DNA of 64,000 nt from JAHEKD01 sp965204695 (GCA_965204695.1 OZ242007.1:1736001-1800000); one strand, 5' to 3'; positions 21,319 through 30,730 are shown, numbered from the stretch's first letter. Notes: generated by a model not told the origin, from the sequence alone. Translations and numbers: made by a program.

Positions 21319-23034
21319 ATGTCAGTGAACACAAAACAGAATTTTGACCACCGTAAATACCGGCCTTATCCACCGCTGAATTTACCTGATCGCACCTGGC
21401 CAGACAAAGTCATTAACAAGGCGCCAATCTGGTGCAGTGTTGATCTACGTGATGGTAATCAAGCGCTGGTTGAACCCATGAATGTGGAACAAAAATCACG
21501 ACTTTGGGATTTGCTGATCGAAATTGGGTTTAAGGAAATTGAAATCGGTTTTCCAGCGGCTTCACAGCCTGATTTTGATTTCACTCGCATGATTATTGAA
21601 GAAAACCGCATTCCTGATGATGTGACCATTCAAGCTTTGGTGCAATGCCGGGAACATTTAATTGAACGAACTTATGAAGCCCTCGAAGGCTGTAAGAATG
21701 CGATTGTTCATGTATATAACTCAACTTCAACGGTTCAGCGTGAGCATGTGTTTGGGTTGGATCGTGCTGGAATTACCAACATTGCCGTTCAGGGAGCCCG
21801 TTGGGTTAAGGAATATGCAGATAAACAGCCCGGCACTAACTGGACTTTCCAATATTCGCCAGAAAGTTTTACCGGTACTGAAATGGACTATGCTGCAGAA
21901 ATCTGTAACGCAGTGATTGATGTCTGGCAGCCGACTACCGATAAAAAGGTCATCATCAATCTACCTTCGACAGTCGAGATGACCACGCCCAATGTTTATG
22001 CCGACCAGATTGAATGGATGTGCCGTCATCTTAAAGACAGAGAGAATTTAATTGTCAGCCTGCACACGCATAATGACCGCGGAACTGGCATCGCTTCATC
22101 TGAGTTTGGCTTAATGGCCGGCGCTGATCGAGTTGAAGGTACATTATTTGGTAATGGCGAGCGCACAGGCAATCTTGATATTGTTACCATGGCGATGAAT
22201 ATGTATAGCCAGGGTATCGATTCGGGTTTGAACTTTGCTAACATGGATGAAATTCGCCGCTGTGCCGAATATTGCACACAAATCGACACAAATCCGCGTC
22301 ATCCCTATGTTGGTGAATTGGTTTTTACCGCATTCAGTGGTTCTCACCAGGATGCAATCCGTAAGTGCTTGAATGATTATGATCCTGCCAACGCGTGGGA
22401 CATTGCCTATTTGCCAATTGATCCCAAAGATATTAATCGTGATTATCAGGCCGTGATTCGTATAAACAGTCAATCCGGTAAAGGTGGTGTGGCTTACATC
22501 ATGGAGCAGGATTTTGGTTTTAAAATGCCGCGTGCCCTGCAAATCGATTTTTCTCACGTAATTCAAAAGCATTCGGAGGAAACTGAAACCGAAGTGCCGA
22601 ACGATGTTATTTATCAAAGTTTTAAGGATACTTACATTGATTGTGACCAGCCACTTTCTCTACTTGCTTACACCATCAGTCAAGACGTGCAAAAACAGGC
22701 TGACACCATTAGCGTTAGACTTCAGCAAGAAGATGGAGCCGAACAAACCTTGAATGGTTCTGGCTCGGGTCCGATTGAAGCATTTGTGAGTCTGTTAAAA
22801 ACACACTACAACCTGAGTTTTAATTTAATTGATTACCATGAGCATGCTATTGGCGCTGGCTCGGATGCTAAAGCGGCTTGCTACATTCAGATCAAAGTTG
22901 AAAATCAGTATTACTTCGGAGTTGGCTTGGACAGTGACATCATGACAGCCTCTATGACAGCAGTGCTGCGAGCAATTAATAACGCCATCAATGCAGCTTC
23001 GGCAATAAAACAAGCTGAAGCTAAATCGGCTTAA
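21319..23034 (+). CDS. leuA: 2-isopropylmalate synthase, long (LeuA type 2) form
   Basis: A 571-residue enzyme that condenses 2-oxoisovalerate with acetyl-CoA, the first committed step of leucine synthesis. The TIM-barrel catalytic domain holds WCSVDLRDGNQAL at about 37-50 and the metal site HTHNDRGTG at about 249-257. A linker leads to the C-terminal LeuA dimer (allosteric) domain at about 430-560, which normally senses leucine. The start KYRPYPPLNLPDRTWP is characteristic of the long form found in Pseudomonas and actinobacteria. The ATG at 21319 follows AGGA. It is preceded by leucine-rich leader peptides and not accompanied by leuBCD here. Confidence 0.96.
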   Translation: MSVNTKQNFDHRKYRPYPPLNLPDRTWPDKVINKAPIWCSVDLRDGNQALVEPMNVEQKSRLWDLLIEIGFKEIEIGFPAASQPDFDFTRMIIEENRIPDDVTIQALVQCREHLIERTYEALEGCKNAIVHVYNSTSTVQREHVFGLDRAGITNIAVQGARWVKEYADKQPGTNWTFQYSPESFTGTEMDYAAEICNAVIDVWQPTTDKKVIINLPSTVEMTTPNVYADQIEWMCRHLKDRENLIVSLHTHNDRGTGIASSEFGLMAGADRVEGTLFGNGERTGNLDIVTMAMNMYSQGIDSGLNFANMDEIRRCAEYCTQIDTNPRHPYVGELVFTAFSGSHQDAIRKCLNDYDPANAWDIAYLPIDPKDINRDYQAVIRINSQSGKGGVAYIMEQDFGFKMPRALQIDFSHVIQKHSEETETEVPNDVIYQSFKDTYIDCDQPLSLLAYTISQDVQKQADTISVRLQQEDGAEQTLNGSGSGPIEAFVSLLKTHYNLSFNLIDYHEHAIGAGSDAKAACYIQIKVENQYYFGVGLDSDIMTASMTAVLRAINNAINAASAIKQAEAKSA

Positions 23035-23088
23035 TTTAGCTGACTGTTATCAGATACATAATTACTGAGTCAAAAAAGACCGAGGAAA

Positions 23089-23457
23089 ATGAAGTACAAC
23101 GCTATCAACTTTAAAAACAAGCTAAACCTTTTTGATGAGCAATGGCAACCCAAAGTCATTGCCGAAATGAATGACTATCAGTTTAAAATTGTTAAGATCG
23201 AAGGTGATTTTATCTGGCACCAGCACAAGGATACGGACGAGACATTTATTGTCCTTGAAGGCAACCTCAGAATCGATTTTCGCGACGGTTTTGTTGAGCT
23301 GGCTGAGGGAGAAATGTATGTGGTTCCAAGAGGAGTAGAGCATAAACCCTATGCTGACAAGGAAGTGAAAATGCTACTGATTGAACCTCGTGGGGTTTTG
23401 AATACTGGTGATGAAACCACAAGTGGTATTACTGCGGAGAATGACGTTTGGATATAA
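23089..23457 (+). CDS. Single-domain cupin protein
   Basis: A 122-residue cupin. Motif 1 is at about 44-62 (WHQHKDTDETFIVLEGN), with two His and a Glu as metal ligands, and motif 2 at about 78-92 (GEMYVVPRGVEHKPYA), with the last His. Small cupins may be isomerases, dioxygenases or sugar/acid-binding proteins. No clear substrate is apparent. GAGGAAA precedes the ATG at 23089 at good spacing. It lies 54 bases after leuA and may be read from the same transcript, but no leucine link is known. Confidence 0.85.
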   Translation: MKYNAINFKNKLNLFDEQWQPKVIAEMNDYQFKIVKIEGDFIWHQHKDTDETFIVLEGNLRIDFRDGFVELAEGEMYVVPRGVEHKPYADKEVKMLLIEPRGVLNTGDETTSGITAENDVWI

Positions 23458-23508
23458 CTGCATAGACCAATACTAACTGTATCAATCGTAAGCTTTTTAA
23501 GCAGTCCC

Positions 23509-23739
23509 ATAGATTCCCCCGGCTTTGTGCCGAAACCTCATTATTTTTGCTAAAACCCGGCTAAACCCTGGGTGCTTACCGTAACAGCCTTTCAGGCTGA
23601 TCCGATCAACATCGCACCTTATAGAGCAGCGATGTTCAATCTATATACACTCATTCAGCCACGGGCAAGCCCAGAATTGAGTTATAGTGTTGAAGAGCCG
23701 GGACAAGCCCGTGGTAGTCTGTCGCTTACGCGAACGCTA
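23509..23739. repeat. Dispersed repeat, family A, copy 1
   Basis: The left part is AGATTCCCCCGGCTTTGTGC, the middle GTAACAGCCTTTCAGGCTGA and CTATATACACTCATTCA, and the right part AGCCGGGACAAGCCCGTGGT. The same blocks occur in the same order at 57776-58122, where an extra segment is inserted. Both ends form short hairpins (CGGC...GCCG). It has no coding frame. Confidence 0.82.
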
Positions 23740-23754
23740 ATAAAAAGTAATCAA

Positions 23755-24639
23755 TTAACTGAATTTCTTAAATATCCAGGATTCAAATTGTCTGCTGGCT
23801 GTATTAGGATAATTAGAGGAAATTAACCAATAACCGCCTATTGTTAATGGCTTACACATTGGTAATTTAACCAGATAACCCATCTCCAATTCTTTTTTCG
23901 CCATGAATTCTGAACTCAGTACCATGCCCATACCGCTAGCGGCTGCATGAATAGCGGCATCATCGGTATCAAATCGATCAGTAATATTTATACTGTCCGG
24001 CAGTAAGTTATTCACCTGTTCCCATTGCCGCCAGTCCCAGTCTGTCGAATTACTTGAGACTGCAGGAATATGATGGTATTGCGGAGTCTGACCAGATTGA
24101 TATTTTTCCAGCAATGACGGCGAAACCAATGGCAAACAAGCTTCATCTAAAACCAGTTTCCCAGTTGAATTCTGGGCATGGTTTGGCCTGTAAACTAAGG
24201 CGATATCGACCCCGGCTGTTAACTCAAACGCCGATTGGTGAGTAGTTTCCACCCGCACTTTCACTTGAGGAAACTTAGTTTTGAATTCTTCAAGTTTCGG
24301 AATCAGCCAGCGTACTGCCAAGGATAAGCCTACTTTTATCACTAAGTGATCGGCATGTTGTATAAGTCTATTTACGGCATGATCGATTGCAAGCAAAGCG
24401 GGTTGAACTTCCTGGAAAAATTGCTGGCCATGATGGGTCAATGCAATTGAATTGTGTGCACGTGTAAACAATTGAACATTAAGATTTTGTTCCAACGACT
24501 TAATTTGATGGCTGACAGCACTGGGCGAAACACACAGTTCATCAGCCGCCTCTTTTAAACTGTTATATCGCACCACTGCTGCAAAAACCCGTACAGCGTT
24601 AAGTGAAACCTGATTGCGCCTTGCATCTAATTTTTTCAT
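23755..24639 (-). CDS. LysR-family transcriptional regulator
   Basis: A protein of about 294 residues. The N-terminal winged helix-turn-helix has LNAVRVFAAVVRYNSLKEAA and LCVSPSAVSHQIKSLEQNL, typical of GcvA-like LysR proteins, and is followed by a two-lobed substrate-binding domain (IALVYRPN, ACLPLVSPSLL, AAIHAAASGMGMVL). The ATG at 24639 (MKKLDARR) is preferred over an in-frame TTG 18 codons earlier. It is divergent from the EamA transporter at 24717, the usual arrangement for a regulator and its target. The ligand is unknown. Confidence 0.9.
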   Translation of the reverse strand: MKKLDARRNQVSLNAVRVFAAVVRYNSLKEAADELCVSPSAVSHQIKSLEQNLNVQLFTRAHNSIALTHHGQQFFQEVQPALLAIDHAVNRLIQHADHLVIKVGLSLAVRWLIPKLEEFKTKFPQVKVRVETTHQSAFELTAGVDIALVYRPNHAQNSTGKLVLDEACLPLVSPSLLEKYQSGQTPQYHHIPAVSSNSTDWDWRQWEQVNNLLPDSINITDRFDTDDAAIHAAASGMGMVLSSEFMAKKELEMGYLVKLPMCKPLTIGGYWLISSNYPNTASRQFESWIFKKFS

Positions 24640-24716
24640 GCTAATTGAATTTTTATCCTTTGATTTGCTGAGTATGAAATGAGATAAATTCAATCATCTT
24701 AACAGAAGTTTCTCTA

Positions 24717-25595
24717 TTGCATATTGTCGTATCAACAAATTGTCAGGCTGTATTATGGGTCACCGCAAGTACGGCACTTTTTTCTATAGTATTTGCTTCT
24801 GGTAAGTTTGCTGGAGATAGTGTTTCGGCATTACAAATCTTATTACTACGCTACATCAGTGGATTCGGTACTCTACTTTTTCTAAATCTTACCGCTGGGA
24901 ATAAGTTGAAGACTTATCAAAGCCAAGCGCCATTAACTCATTTAGCCCGTGCAATTTGCGGCTCTTTGGGCGGCGTATCCGCAATTTATGCCGCTCAAAA
25001 CATGCCTATTGTTGATGCCACCGCCATTGGCTTACTCGACGGTGCCTTGGTCGTTTTACTGGGCATTTTTATCCTTCGTGAAAGCGTATCGGTTAAACAT
25101 TGGCTGGCTATATTAATTTGCTTTATTGGTGCGGCTGGCATACTTATAGAAAAAAATGCATTCCAGACATTGAATATGAATTATATCTGGCCTGCTTCAA
25201 TAGCTTTTCTAGGGGCATTATTGATTGCTCTGGAATGTATCTTGATTAAGCAATTATCGGTCAAGGAAAATCCTATGACTGTACTGTTATACGTAAACTT
25301 TTTTGGTATGGTGCTACTTTTAATTCCGGCGTTAATTTTCTGGCAATCTAAAGAACTAACCGATAACCTGCCATTTCTGGCTTTGGGTCCATTAGCAATT
25401 TTTGCTCAATATTTAACCATCAGGGGCTACCGGCTCGCTGATGTAGCCATAGTTGGCCCTGTCAATTATTCTTGGATTGTGTTTGCAGCATTGATTGGCT
25501 TTTTTTGGTTCGGTGAAAAACTAACCACTGGGACGATCTTAGGTAGCTTAATGATTATTAGTGGTGGTGTACTACTTGCCAGAATCCGTCCATAA
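24717..25595 (+). CDS. EamA/DMT-family transporter
   Basis: A 292-residue inner-membrane protein, ten helices in two EamA repeats. LFSIVFASGKFAGDSVSALQ and LLRYISGFGTLLFL are in the first half, and IFILRESVSVKHWLAILICF ends it. The second half contains YRLADVAIVGPVNYSWIVFA and FFWFGEKLTTGTILGSLMII. The best start is TTG at 24717; no ATG fits the first helix. It is divergent from a LysR gene only about 80 bases away and probably controlled by it. The substrate is unknown. Confidence 0.88.
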   Translation: MHIVVSTNCQAVLWVTASTALFSIVFASGKFAGDSVSALQILLLRYISGFGTLLFLNLTAGNKLKTYQSQAPLTHLARAICGSLGGVSAIYAAQNMPIVDATAIGLLDGALVVLLGIFILRESVSVKHWLAILICFIGAAGILIEKNAFQTLNMNYIWPASIAFLGALLIALECILIKQLSVKENPMTVLLYVNFFGMVLLLIPALIFWQSKELTDNLPFLALGPLAIFAQYLTIRGYRLADVAIVGPVNYSWIVFAALIGFFWFGEKLTTGTILGSLMIISGGVLLARIRP

Positions 25596-25663
25596 GCTAT
25601 TCCCACTTAACTTTCAGTTTTACGATTGGTAACATAATCGTCTATCAAACTAAGACAACTATT

Positions 25664-26167
25664 ATGCCTTCCTATCATTTAGCCCAACTTAACATCGCCA
25701 AGATGAAATATTCACTGGAAGATCCAGTTATGGTGGACTTTATTAATAATCTTGATCGTATTAATCAATTAGCAGACAAGGCACCCGGTTTTGTCTGGCG
25801 CTTAATGACTGATGCCGGAGTTATTGATCAAACAAATATCAAATTTTTTGAGGATGACACCTTAGTCAACATGAGTGTCTGGAAAGATATCGAATCTCTA
25901 CATAATTATGTTTACCGTACGGCACACGCCAAAATTATGAGCCGTCGCAAGGAATGGTTTGAGCATTTGCGCGAAGCATACACCGTCTTATGGTGGATAC
26001 CTGATGGCACGATACCGACGATTTTACAAGCCAAACAGAAACTGGATTTACTTAGGGCTTTTGGACCTACACCTGAAGCATTTACATTCAAAAAATCCTT
26101 TTTGGAGCCAGACTCGAGAAACAATAATAGGTTTGTTGAATTTGACGACTTGTGTCCGGCTTCTTAA
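25664..26167 (+). CDS. DUF3291 family protein
   Basis: A 167-residue cytoplasmic protein. YHLAQLNIAKMKYSLEDPVM at the start, then DKAPGFVWRLMTD near 44-56 and LVNMSVWKDIESLHNYVYRT near 70-89 match DUF3291, a dimeric alpha/beta-barrel relative with spheroidene monooxygenase-like features. YTVLWWIPDGTIPTILQAK near 110 is the conserved C-terminal part. The function is unknown. The frame is intact with an ATG at 25664. It lies 69 bases after the EamA gene, so co-transcription is possible. Confidence 0.87.
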   Translation: MPSYHLAQLNIAKMKYSLEDPVMVDFINNLDRINQLADKAPGFVWRLMTDAGVIDQTNIKFFEDDTLVNMSVWKDIESLHNYVYRTAHAKIMSRRKEWFEHLREAYTVLWWIPDGTIPTILQAKQKLDLLRAFGPTPEAFTFKKSFLEPDSRNNNRFVEFDDLCPAS

Positions 26168-26277
26168 ACAAATTGATCAAATAATGATCTATTGAATAAT
26201 GCTGAGCGGATGAAAGAATAGACGTCTTGCATGTTTTTAAGTAACAAAAGAATATTGGACCAATCTAAAGGCAATGA

Positions 26278-26315
26278 AATAACATTCAAATCCTAAAACG
26301 GATTTGAATGTTATT
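26278..26315 (-). terminator. Long perfect hairpin, probable terminator
   Basis: A 16-bp perfect stem (AATAACATTCAAATCC and its complement) with a 6-base loop lies 14 bases after the minus-strand gene 26329-26667, followed by ATTTCATT on that strand. It could also terminate the plus-strand DUF3291 transcript. Confidence 0.6.
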
Positions 26316-26328
26316 AGTGAGAATTAGT

Positions 26329-26667
26329 CTAGTCCATTAAAACCTTAGCCAAAGTTTGACCTTTCTGTGCTTTTTGAGAAACAGCGACAGCAAAAATATA
26401 AACACCTTTTTTCCAAGTTTCCTTTGCAATCGGCTCTACATCAACGTGATAAAACCCAGGTAATCTTCCCGCTGCAACTCGTGTGATATTAACTTGCGCT
26501 CCACCGGGACCAACGATCATTGCATCCACTTTGAAATTTGACACCTTAAGCCCTTTAACAGGCTCACCTCTCGCTGTACTCACCGAGACAACAATATAAT
26601 TTTCTTTTCGGTTGCCAGGTTTGGCGATAGTGTCTTCTGATTCTGCGACTACTACTAATCTAGCCAT
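26329..26667 (-). CDS. Protein of unknown function, beta-rich
   Basis: A 112-residue protein with no signal peptide: ENYIVVSVSTARGEPVKGLK and GFYHVDVEPIAKETWKKGVY, then QKGQTLAKVL. Alternating hydrophobic strands and PVKGL/GPGGA turns suggest an immunoglobulin-like or carboxypeptidase-regulatory-like beta sandwich, normally found as a domain of larger exported proteins. No family name can be given. The ATG at 26667 follows AAGGAGAAAATC, a strong ribosome-binding site. The gene is alone, ends at a strong hairpin and is probably well expressed (inference). Confidence 0.72.
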   Translation of the reverse strand: MARLVVVAESEDTIAKPGNRKENYIVVSVSTARGEPVKGLKVSNFKVDAMIVGPGGAQVNITRVAAGRLPGFYHVDVEPIAKETWKKGVYIFAVAVSQKAQKGQTLAKVLMD

Positions 26668-26902
26668 GATTTTCTCCTTATTTTTATAATAATTGAAATT
26701 ATTTGATTTTATTTGCAGCTATATTTGCAATGACAATTTATAACATTAAATCAATAGAGTTTATGTGAAATAGTTCACAATTCTGTTTCGCTTCTAAAAT
26801 TGCGCATGAAATTAAATTCCAGTTAAACAGTATCATGTCTTAGAATCACTTAGTCAGACTCTGAGCCCGTAACATGGATCATGTCCTAACTCTGACAACC
26901 CT

Positions 26903-27676
26903 ATGATATTTGCGTTAAAGCTTTTCCTCGCACCAATTCTGTTGGGCCTAGCCAGCCTAGCTGGTCGTATTTGGGGAAACCGTGTTGCAGGAATGCTGGT
27001 CGCATTGCCCATTATCTCTGGCCCAATTGTATTAATTATTACCCTTGAACAAGGCATTGAATTCGGAACCATCGCGGCCAATGGCTGCTTGTGGGGGATT
27101 ATTTCGATCATTCTCTATTGTCTGTGCTACGGCCATCTGGCGCGATACTTTAATGCCGTGATCTGTTGCATTGTGAGCACTTTAGTCATTTTATTTAGTA
27201 TGATCTTGCTTAACAGCATTCAACTCTCACCCTGGCTAAATTATCTAGCTGTAATTGGGTCCTTGCTGTTTTGTTATTGCTTACTACCGATCACTCAGAT
27301 GGATTCAGATAGTCGACCGCCCTATTGGGAAATAGGGTTGAGGATGGCAGCAACGGCTATTCTCGTTATCACTGTTACCTCGCTAGCTGATCAATTCGGA
27401 CCTCATTTGAGTGGCATTGCTTCCAGTTTCCCCATCGCTTCCTTAGTATTAGTGACTTTTACTCACTATTTTCATGGCGCTAATGCCTCAATTAGGGCTA
27501 TCAAGGGTCTACTTATTGGTTTATCCAGTTTTGCAACTTTTTTTCTAATAACCTCGTTAATACTTGAAAAGCTGGGTCTTTTGCCCACTTTCACCCTGGC
27601 GAGCTTGATTAGTTTAACCTTACATACTCTGTACTTGGTAATGACCAAAAGAGTAACGGTAACTCACAATGCCTAA
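26903..27676 (+). CDS. Integral membrane protein with internal two-fold repeat
   Basis: A 257-residue membrane protein with about eight hydrophobic helices. The halves look related: SLAGRIWGNRVAGMLVALPI near 17-36 compares with SLADQFGPHLSGIASSFPIA near 160-180. Each small-residue turn (AGMLVALPI, SGIASSFPI) is followed by a helix. The pattern is reminiscent of GlpM-like proteins repeated twice, but I do not recognise the family with certainty. A duplicated, pseudo-symmetric transporter is likely. It is alone, with no clear partner. The ATG at 26903 gives a first residue directly at the first helix. Confidence 0.75.
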   Translation: MIFALKLFLAPILLGLASLAGRIWGNRVAGMLVALPIISGPIVLIITLEQGIEFGTIAANGCLWGIISIILYCLCYGHLARYFNAVICCIVSTLVILFSMILLNSIQLSPWLNYLAVIGSLLFCYCLLPITQMDSDSRPPYWEIGLRMAATAILVITVTSLADQFGPHLSGIASSFPIASLVLVTFTHYFHGANASIRAIKGLLIGLSSFATFFLITSLILEKLGLLPTFTLASLISLTLHTLYLVMTKRVTVTHNA

Positions 27677-27797
27677 ATATAGATTTGATTAGCAACCGAG
27701 TTTTTTACTTTTTAATCCATGTGTGATCGCTATTAAAGGTACTCTGAGCAAATGTTTTGGTTTGACCCTAAAAGATAATTTCTTTTTAGCCTTTATA

Positions 27798-28523
27798 TTA
27801 TTGATTATCTGGTAAATTTATAAATGCTTCAAATTGATCGGCGGTACCATTAAATCGATTTAGATCGACACTTCCATCGATACCCTTTATTGTCCCGGAT
27901 TGACTGTATTGCCAGAAATTCCATTTTTTCCATTTTCCGTCTAATTTGAGTGTTGCGCTGTATTCCGCAATCCAGATGCCATTGTCATCGAATATGTCTG
28001 CACCACACATGTTCTGCTCCCAAGTGCTTGGATTCGTGTAGATAATAATTTTGTCTTTAAGTTTTTGTGAGACCGTTTTGGCGAACGCATTGATTTTATC
28101 TAACACATCCTGACATTCTAATTTTGCAAAATCATCTTTATAGCGTTCAACATCAACGACAGGCGATAGTTCACCAACCTGCTCATCAAAACACTTGAGA
28201 AAGAAATTAGCTTGTGCACCCGGATCTTTTTCTGGATGAAAAAAATGATACGCACCACGAGGAATACCCGCATCTTTTGCGCCTGCCCAGTTAGCTTCGA
28301 ATTTAGAATCTTTATCGTTTGTGCTATCGGTACATTTTATAAACACAAATTCAATGCCAGCATCCCTTACCGCTTGCCAATCAATGTCACCTTGATAGTG
28401 CGATACATCAATCCCCTGAACCTGGATATTTTCATCAGCCACCACAAAATCAACATAGATGAGCAGACTAATGATCACCGTAAAACCAGCATTTAAAAAA
28501 AGTTTACTATTAAGACCCTGCAT
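27798..28523 (-). CDS. Exported GH25 family lysozyme
   Basis: A 241-residue protein with an N-terminal signal or anchor at about 10-30 (NAGFTVIISLLIYVDFVVAD). The GH25 TIM-barrel has GIDVSHYQGDIDW at 37-49 with the family Asp (D39), FIKCTDSTN, GAYHFFHPEKDP near 90-101 and the catalytic SPVVDVERY near 120-128 (D124, E126). NFWQYSQSGTIKGIDGSVDLNRFNG closes the fold. GH25 muramidases cleave peptidoglycan. No cell-wall-binding repeat is present. It lies just after a broken membrane-protein gene in the same direction. It could be a phage-derived lysin or an interbacterial or remodelling enzyme. Confidence 0.92.
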   Translation of the reverse strand: MQGLNSKLFLNAGFTVIISLLIYVDFVVADENIQVQGIDVSHYQGDIDWQAVRDAGIEFVFIKCTDSTNDKDSKFEANWAGAKDAGIPRGAYHFFHPEKDPGAQANFFLKCFDEQVGELSPVVDVERYKDDFAKLECQDVLDKINAFAKTVSQKLKDKIIIYTNPSTWEQNMCGADIFDDNGIWIAEYSATLKLDGKWKKWNFWQYSQSGTIKGIDGSVDLNRFNGTADQFEAFINLPDNQ

Positions 28524-28525
28524 TG

Positions 28526-28941
28526 CTAATTCACCATGGCTTCCTTAGTGCCTTCCATTTTTTTCATCACTGAGAGTATATAGTTCCTGGCATCACCTTG
28601 GGTTTTAAGCTTTTTAAACCTTTTTTATAATGGCTTGCTCTTCGGATTTACTACCTGAGGAAAGTTCCAGTTCCGTTTTCAGCATAATCGCCAAGAATCC
28701 AATTTTGTTGCCCTTTTCAGGTAAAGATTGTTGATCGAGCTCAGCTTGTTGTTTGAGATGATTCGTTAGCTTACGCCCCACTCAGTAATAGAAGAACTGA
28801 CCAAGCTGATAAAACCGAAATCCAAAATACAATCCAGACTTTTTTTGATTTTGAAATGTCATTCATTTCTTGATCGAGTTCCCGGATCTTTTTTTCGGTT
28901 TGTTGTTTGATGCTTGAAAATGTACAACTGTTAACCAACAT
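28526..28941 (-). pseudogene. Broken small membrane protein gene with coiled-coil segment
   Basis: From the ATG at 28941 the frame gives 56 residues: IKQQTEKKIRELDQEMNDIS (coiled-coil-like), then VWIVFWISVLSAWSVLLLLSG (one membrane helix) and a stop at 28771. A shifted frame continues as RKLTNHLKQQAELDQQSLPE and LAIMLKTELELSSG to KKV-stop, and a third frame as KLKTQGDARNYILSVMKKM to TAG at 28526. Two one-base shifts would join a protein of about 135 residues. No family is recognised. It directly precedes the GH25 lysozyme gene and may have been its partner (for example a spanin-like or regulatory membrane protein), which is only a guess. Indels may also be assembly errors. Confidence 0.55.
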
Positions 28942-29173
28942 TTAACTTCTGTCTCCCTGCTGCTTCCTGGAGTCAATAATTATGACAATGAATGATTTAA
29001 ACTACAACAATAGCAAAATAACTACTGTTGACTAGGCAATATCAACACAGAACTATCTCATAAAAAATAGTGATTATTCAAAACTTCGACCATCATATTT
29101 TGATCACTAATTATGTGTCATCGATTGTATTGTCATTTTATTCTTTATATAGTGGTGTAAAGGAGGATGTAGC
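28942..29173. other. Intergenic region upstream of cytochrome-like gene
   Basis: AT-rich spacer between divergent genes. It ends with AAAGGAGGATGTAGC before the ATG at 29174, a near-perfect ribosome-binding site. No further gene or repeat is visible. Confidence 0.6.
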
Positions 29174-30730
29174 ATGACTAATTTTAAGTTTTTCCCCTAT
29201 CTCAGCGTTCTTATCATCGCTATAACCCATTTTCCAAGCCCTGCTATTGCACAGGACTATGAATTGCCAGTAATGACGTTTACAACTGATTCTAACGGGT
29301 TCTTCGTAAATCGGACGGACTTAGACTACGTCGATTATATGTGGGAATCTTTTGTGGCCCTGAGTTGGCCCGCCAAATCAGGCGTTCGTGGGCAACCTGA
29401 CACAACAGTCAATCAACCTGCGGTTAAATCACCATTAGTGTGGCAGACTTATGCTCAACCTCAGGAGGCATTGCTACCACCTTCTTACTGGGACAACTAT
29501 CCAGCCTGGGACGATCTGCCACAATTACCGGCAGGAATGACAGACAAGGCACTCGCCAAGCTTTGCGGTGGTTATGATCGTGAAACTGAAATTGCACTAT
29601 ACGATATTAATCAACCCAGTGAGAGTGCACGGCAGGGGCCGGTAGCTCCTCTTCAGGATCAATTCGGTCGATATGTTCGTTATCAAGTCACTCTGAACAA
29701 AAACTTTTTTGACTATTTGCGTGATAACAACTATTACGATGCAAAAATTCAATCCAAGTCAGTTACGATCAGCCAGCAAGCTCAATTCAGACTGGATAAA
29801 AATCCGCCAGATGGTGGGTTTCAACCCTTACCTATTGATCAGGTTGAAAAAGTCGGCATGCTGGAAACTAAGGCCGCCTGGCGTATTCTTGACCCCGAAC
29901 ATGATGACCCTAAGCGCTACTATACCCAAAAGGCTGTCGTTATCAGTCCAGATAAAACCACTTGTTTTCGAGGCACTGCTGCACTGGTCGCTTTTCATAT
30001 ACATCGCAATACCCAATTGGGTCACGTGGCGACAACCTTTGAGCAAGTGGATAACGTTGAAATTCTCGAACCAAGCAATGATTCAAACTTAAAACCTTCA
30101 TTTAATCCTGGAAAATCCAATAAAACACAAATTGCTATCTGGCCACCTTATGGTAACAGGGGATTTAATGGCAATTTACCATCGGTCATCACCACTAAAA
30201 ACAGTTTGCCCGAAATCAGGAGCCGTCAGCCTGTCAACATTTCACGCGCCGGAAGCATTCCATTGTGGCTACAACTTATTAACAAGAGTTATCAGGATAA
30301 ATATAAAGATTCACCGCTAAAATTTTATCAAATGGTAAATGTCCAACATGTCGATCAAAACTGCCGAATGAAGCTGACTGACAATTGGGCAAAGCCTCAA
30401 CAGTGGTCACCTGAGACATGTCCAACACCGAATATAGAACGGCTTATCAATACGGCTTTGGAGTCTTATACTCAGTTAGTGGACCCCTACACAAATTTGC
30501 CTAAAAATTACAGTTGCCGCAGTTGCCACAGCAATGCCCGACCCTGTGGTATTTTGCAGGAAAATGAAAATCTACAAACTTGGCGAAGTGAATTTCAAGT
30601 CATGAGCTTTATTTTAGGAAAAGCGATCTTTCCAGATATGCTGAGAATACCACCAGGCTATGCCTGCAATATACCCCAGACTCTTCCACCCCACGTCTCG
30701 TCGAAAGAGTCAACGGGACACTACAACTAA
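29174..30730 (+). CDS. Exported c-type cytochrome-like protein
   Basis: A 518-residue protein with a signal peptide ending near SPAIAQ (about 27). A single heme c-binding motif CRSCH lies at about 448-452 (NYSCRSCHSNARPCG), near the C-terminus. The long N-terminal part (DYMWESFVALSWPA, ESARQGPVAPLQDQFG, TQLGHVATTFEQVDN) has no catalytic motif I can name. One heme at the C-terminal edge of a large periplasmic domain suggests an electron-transfer or oxidoreductase role. AGGAGG seven bases before the ATG gives one of the strongest ribosome-binding sites here. It is alone. Confidence 0.75.
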   Translation: MTNFKFFPYLSVLIIAITHFPSPAIAQDYELPVMTFTTDSNGFFVNRTDLDYVDYMWESFVALSWPAKSGVRGQPDTTVNQPAVKSPLVWQTYAQPQEALLPPSYWDNYPAWDDLPQLPAGMTDKALAKLCGGYDRETEIALYDINQPSESARQGPVAPLQDQFGRYVRYQVTLNKNFFDYLRDNNYYDAKIQSKSVTISQQAQFRLDKNPPDGGFQPLPIDQVEKVGMLETKAAWRILDPEHDDPKRYYTQKAVVISPDKTTCFRGTAALVAFHIHRNTQLGHVATTFEQVDNVEILEPSNDSNLKPSFNPGKSNKTQIAIWPPYGNRGFNGNLPSVITTKNSLPEIRSRQPVNISRAGSIPLWLQLINKSYQDKYKDSPLKFYQMVNVQHVDQNCRMKLTDNWAKPQQWSPETCPTPNIERLINTALESYTQLVDPYTNLPKNYSCRSCHSNARPCGILQENENLQTWRSEFQVMSFILGKAIFPDMLRIPPGYACNIPQTLPPHVSSKESTGHYN

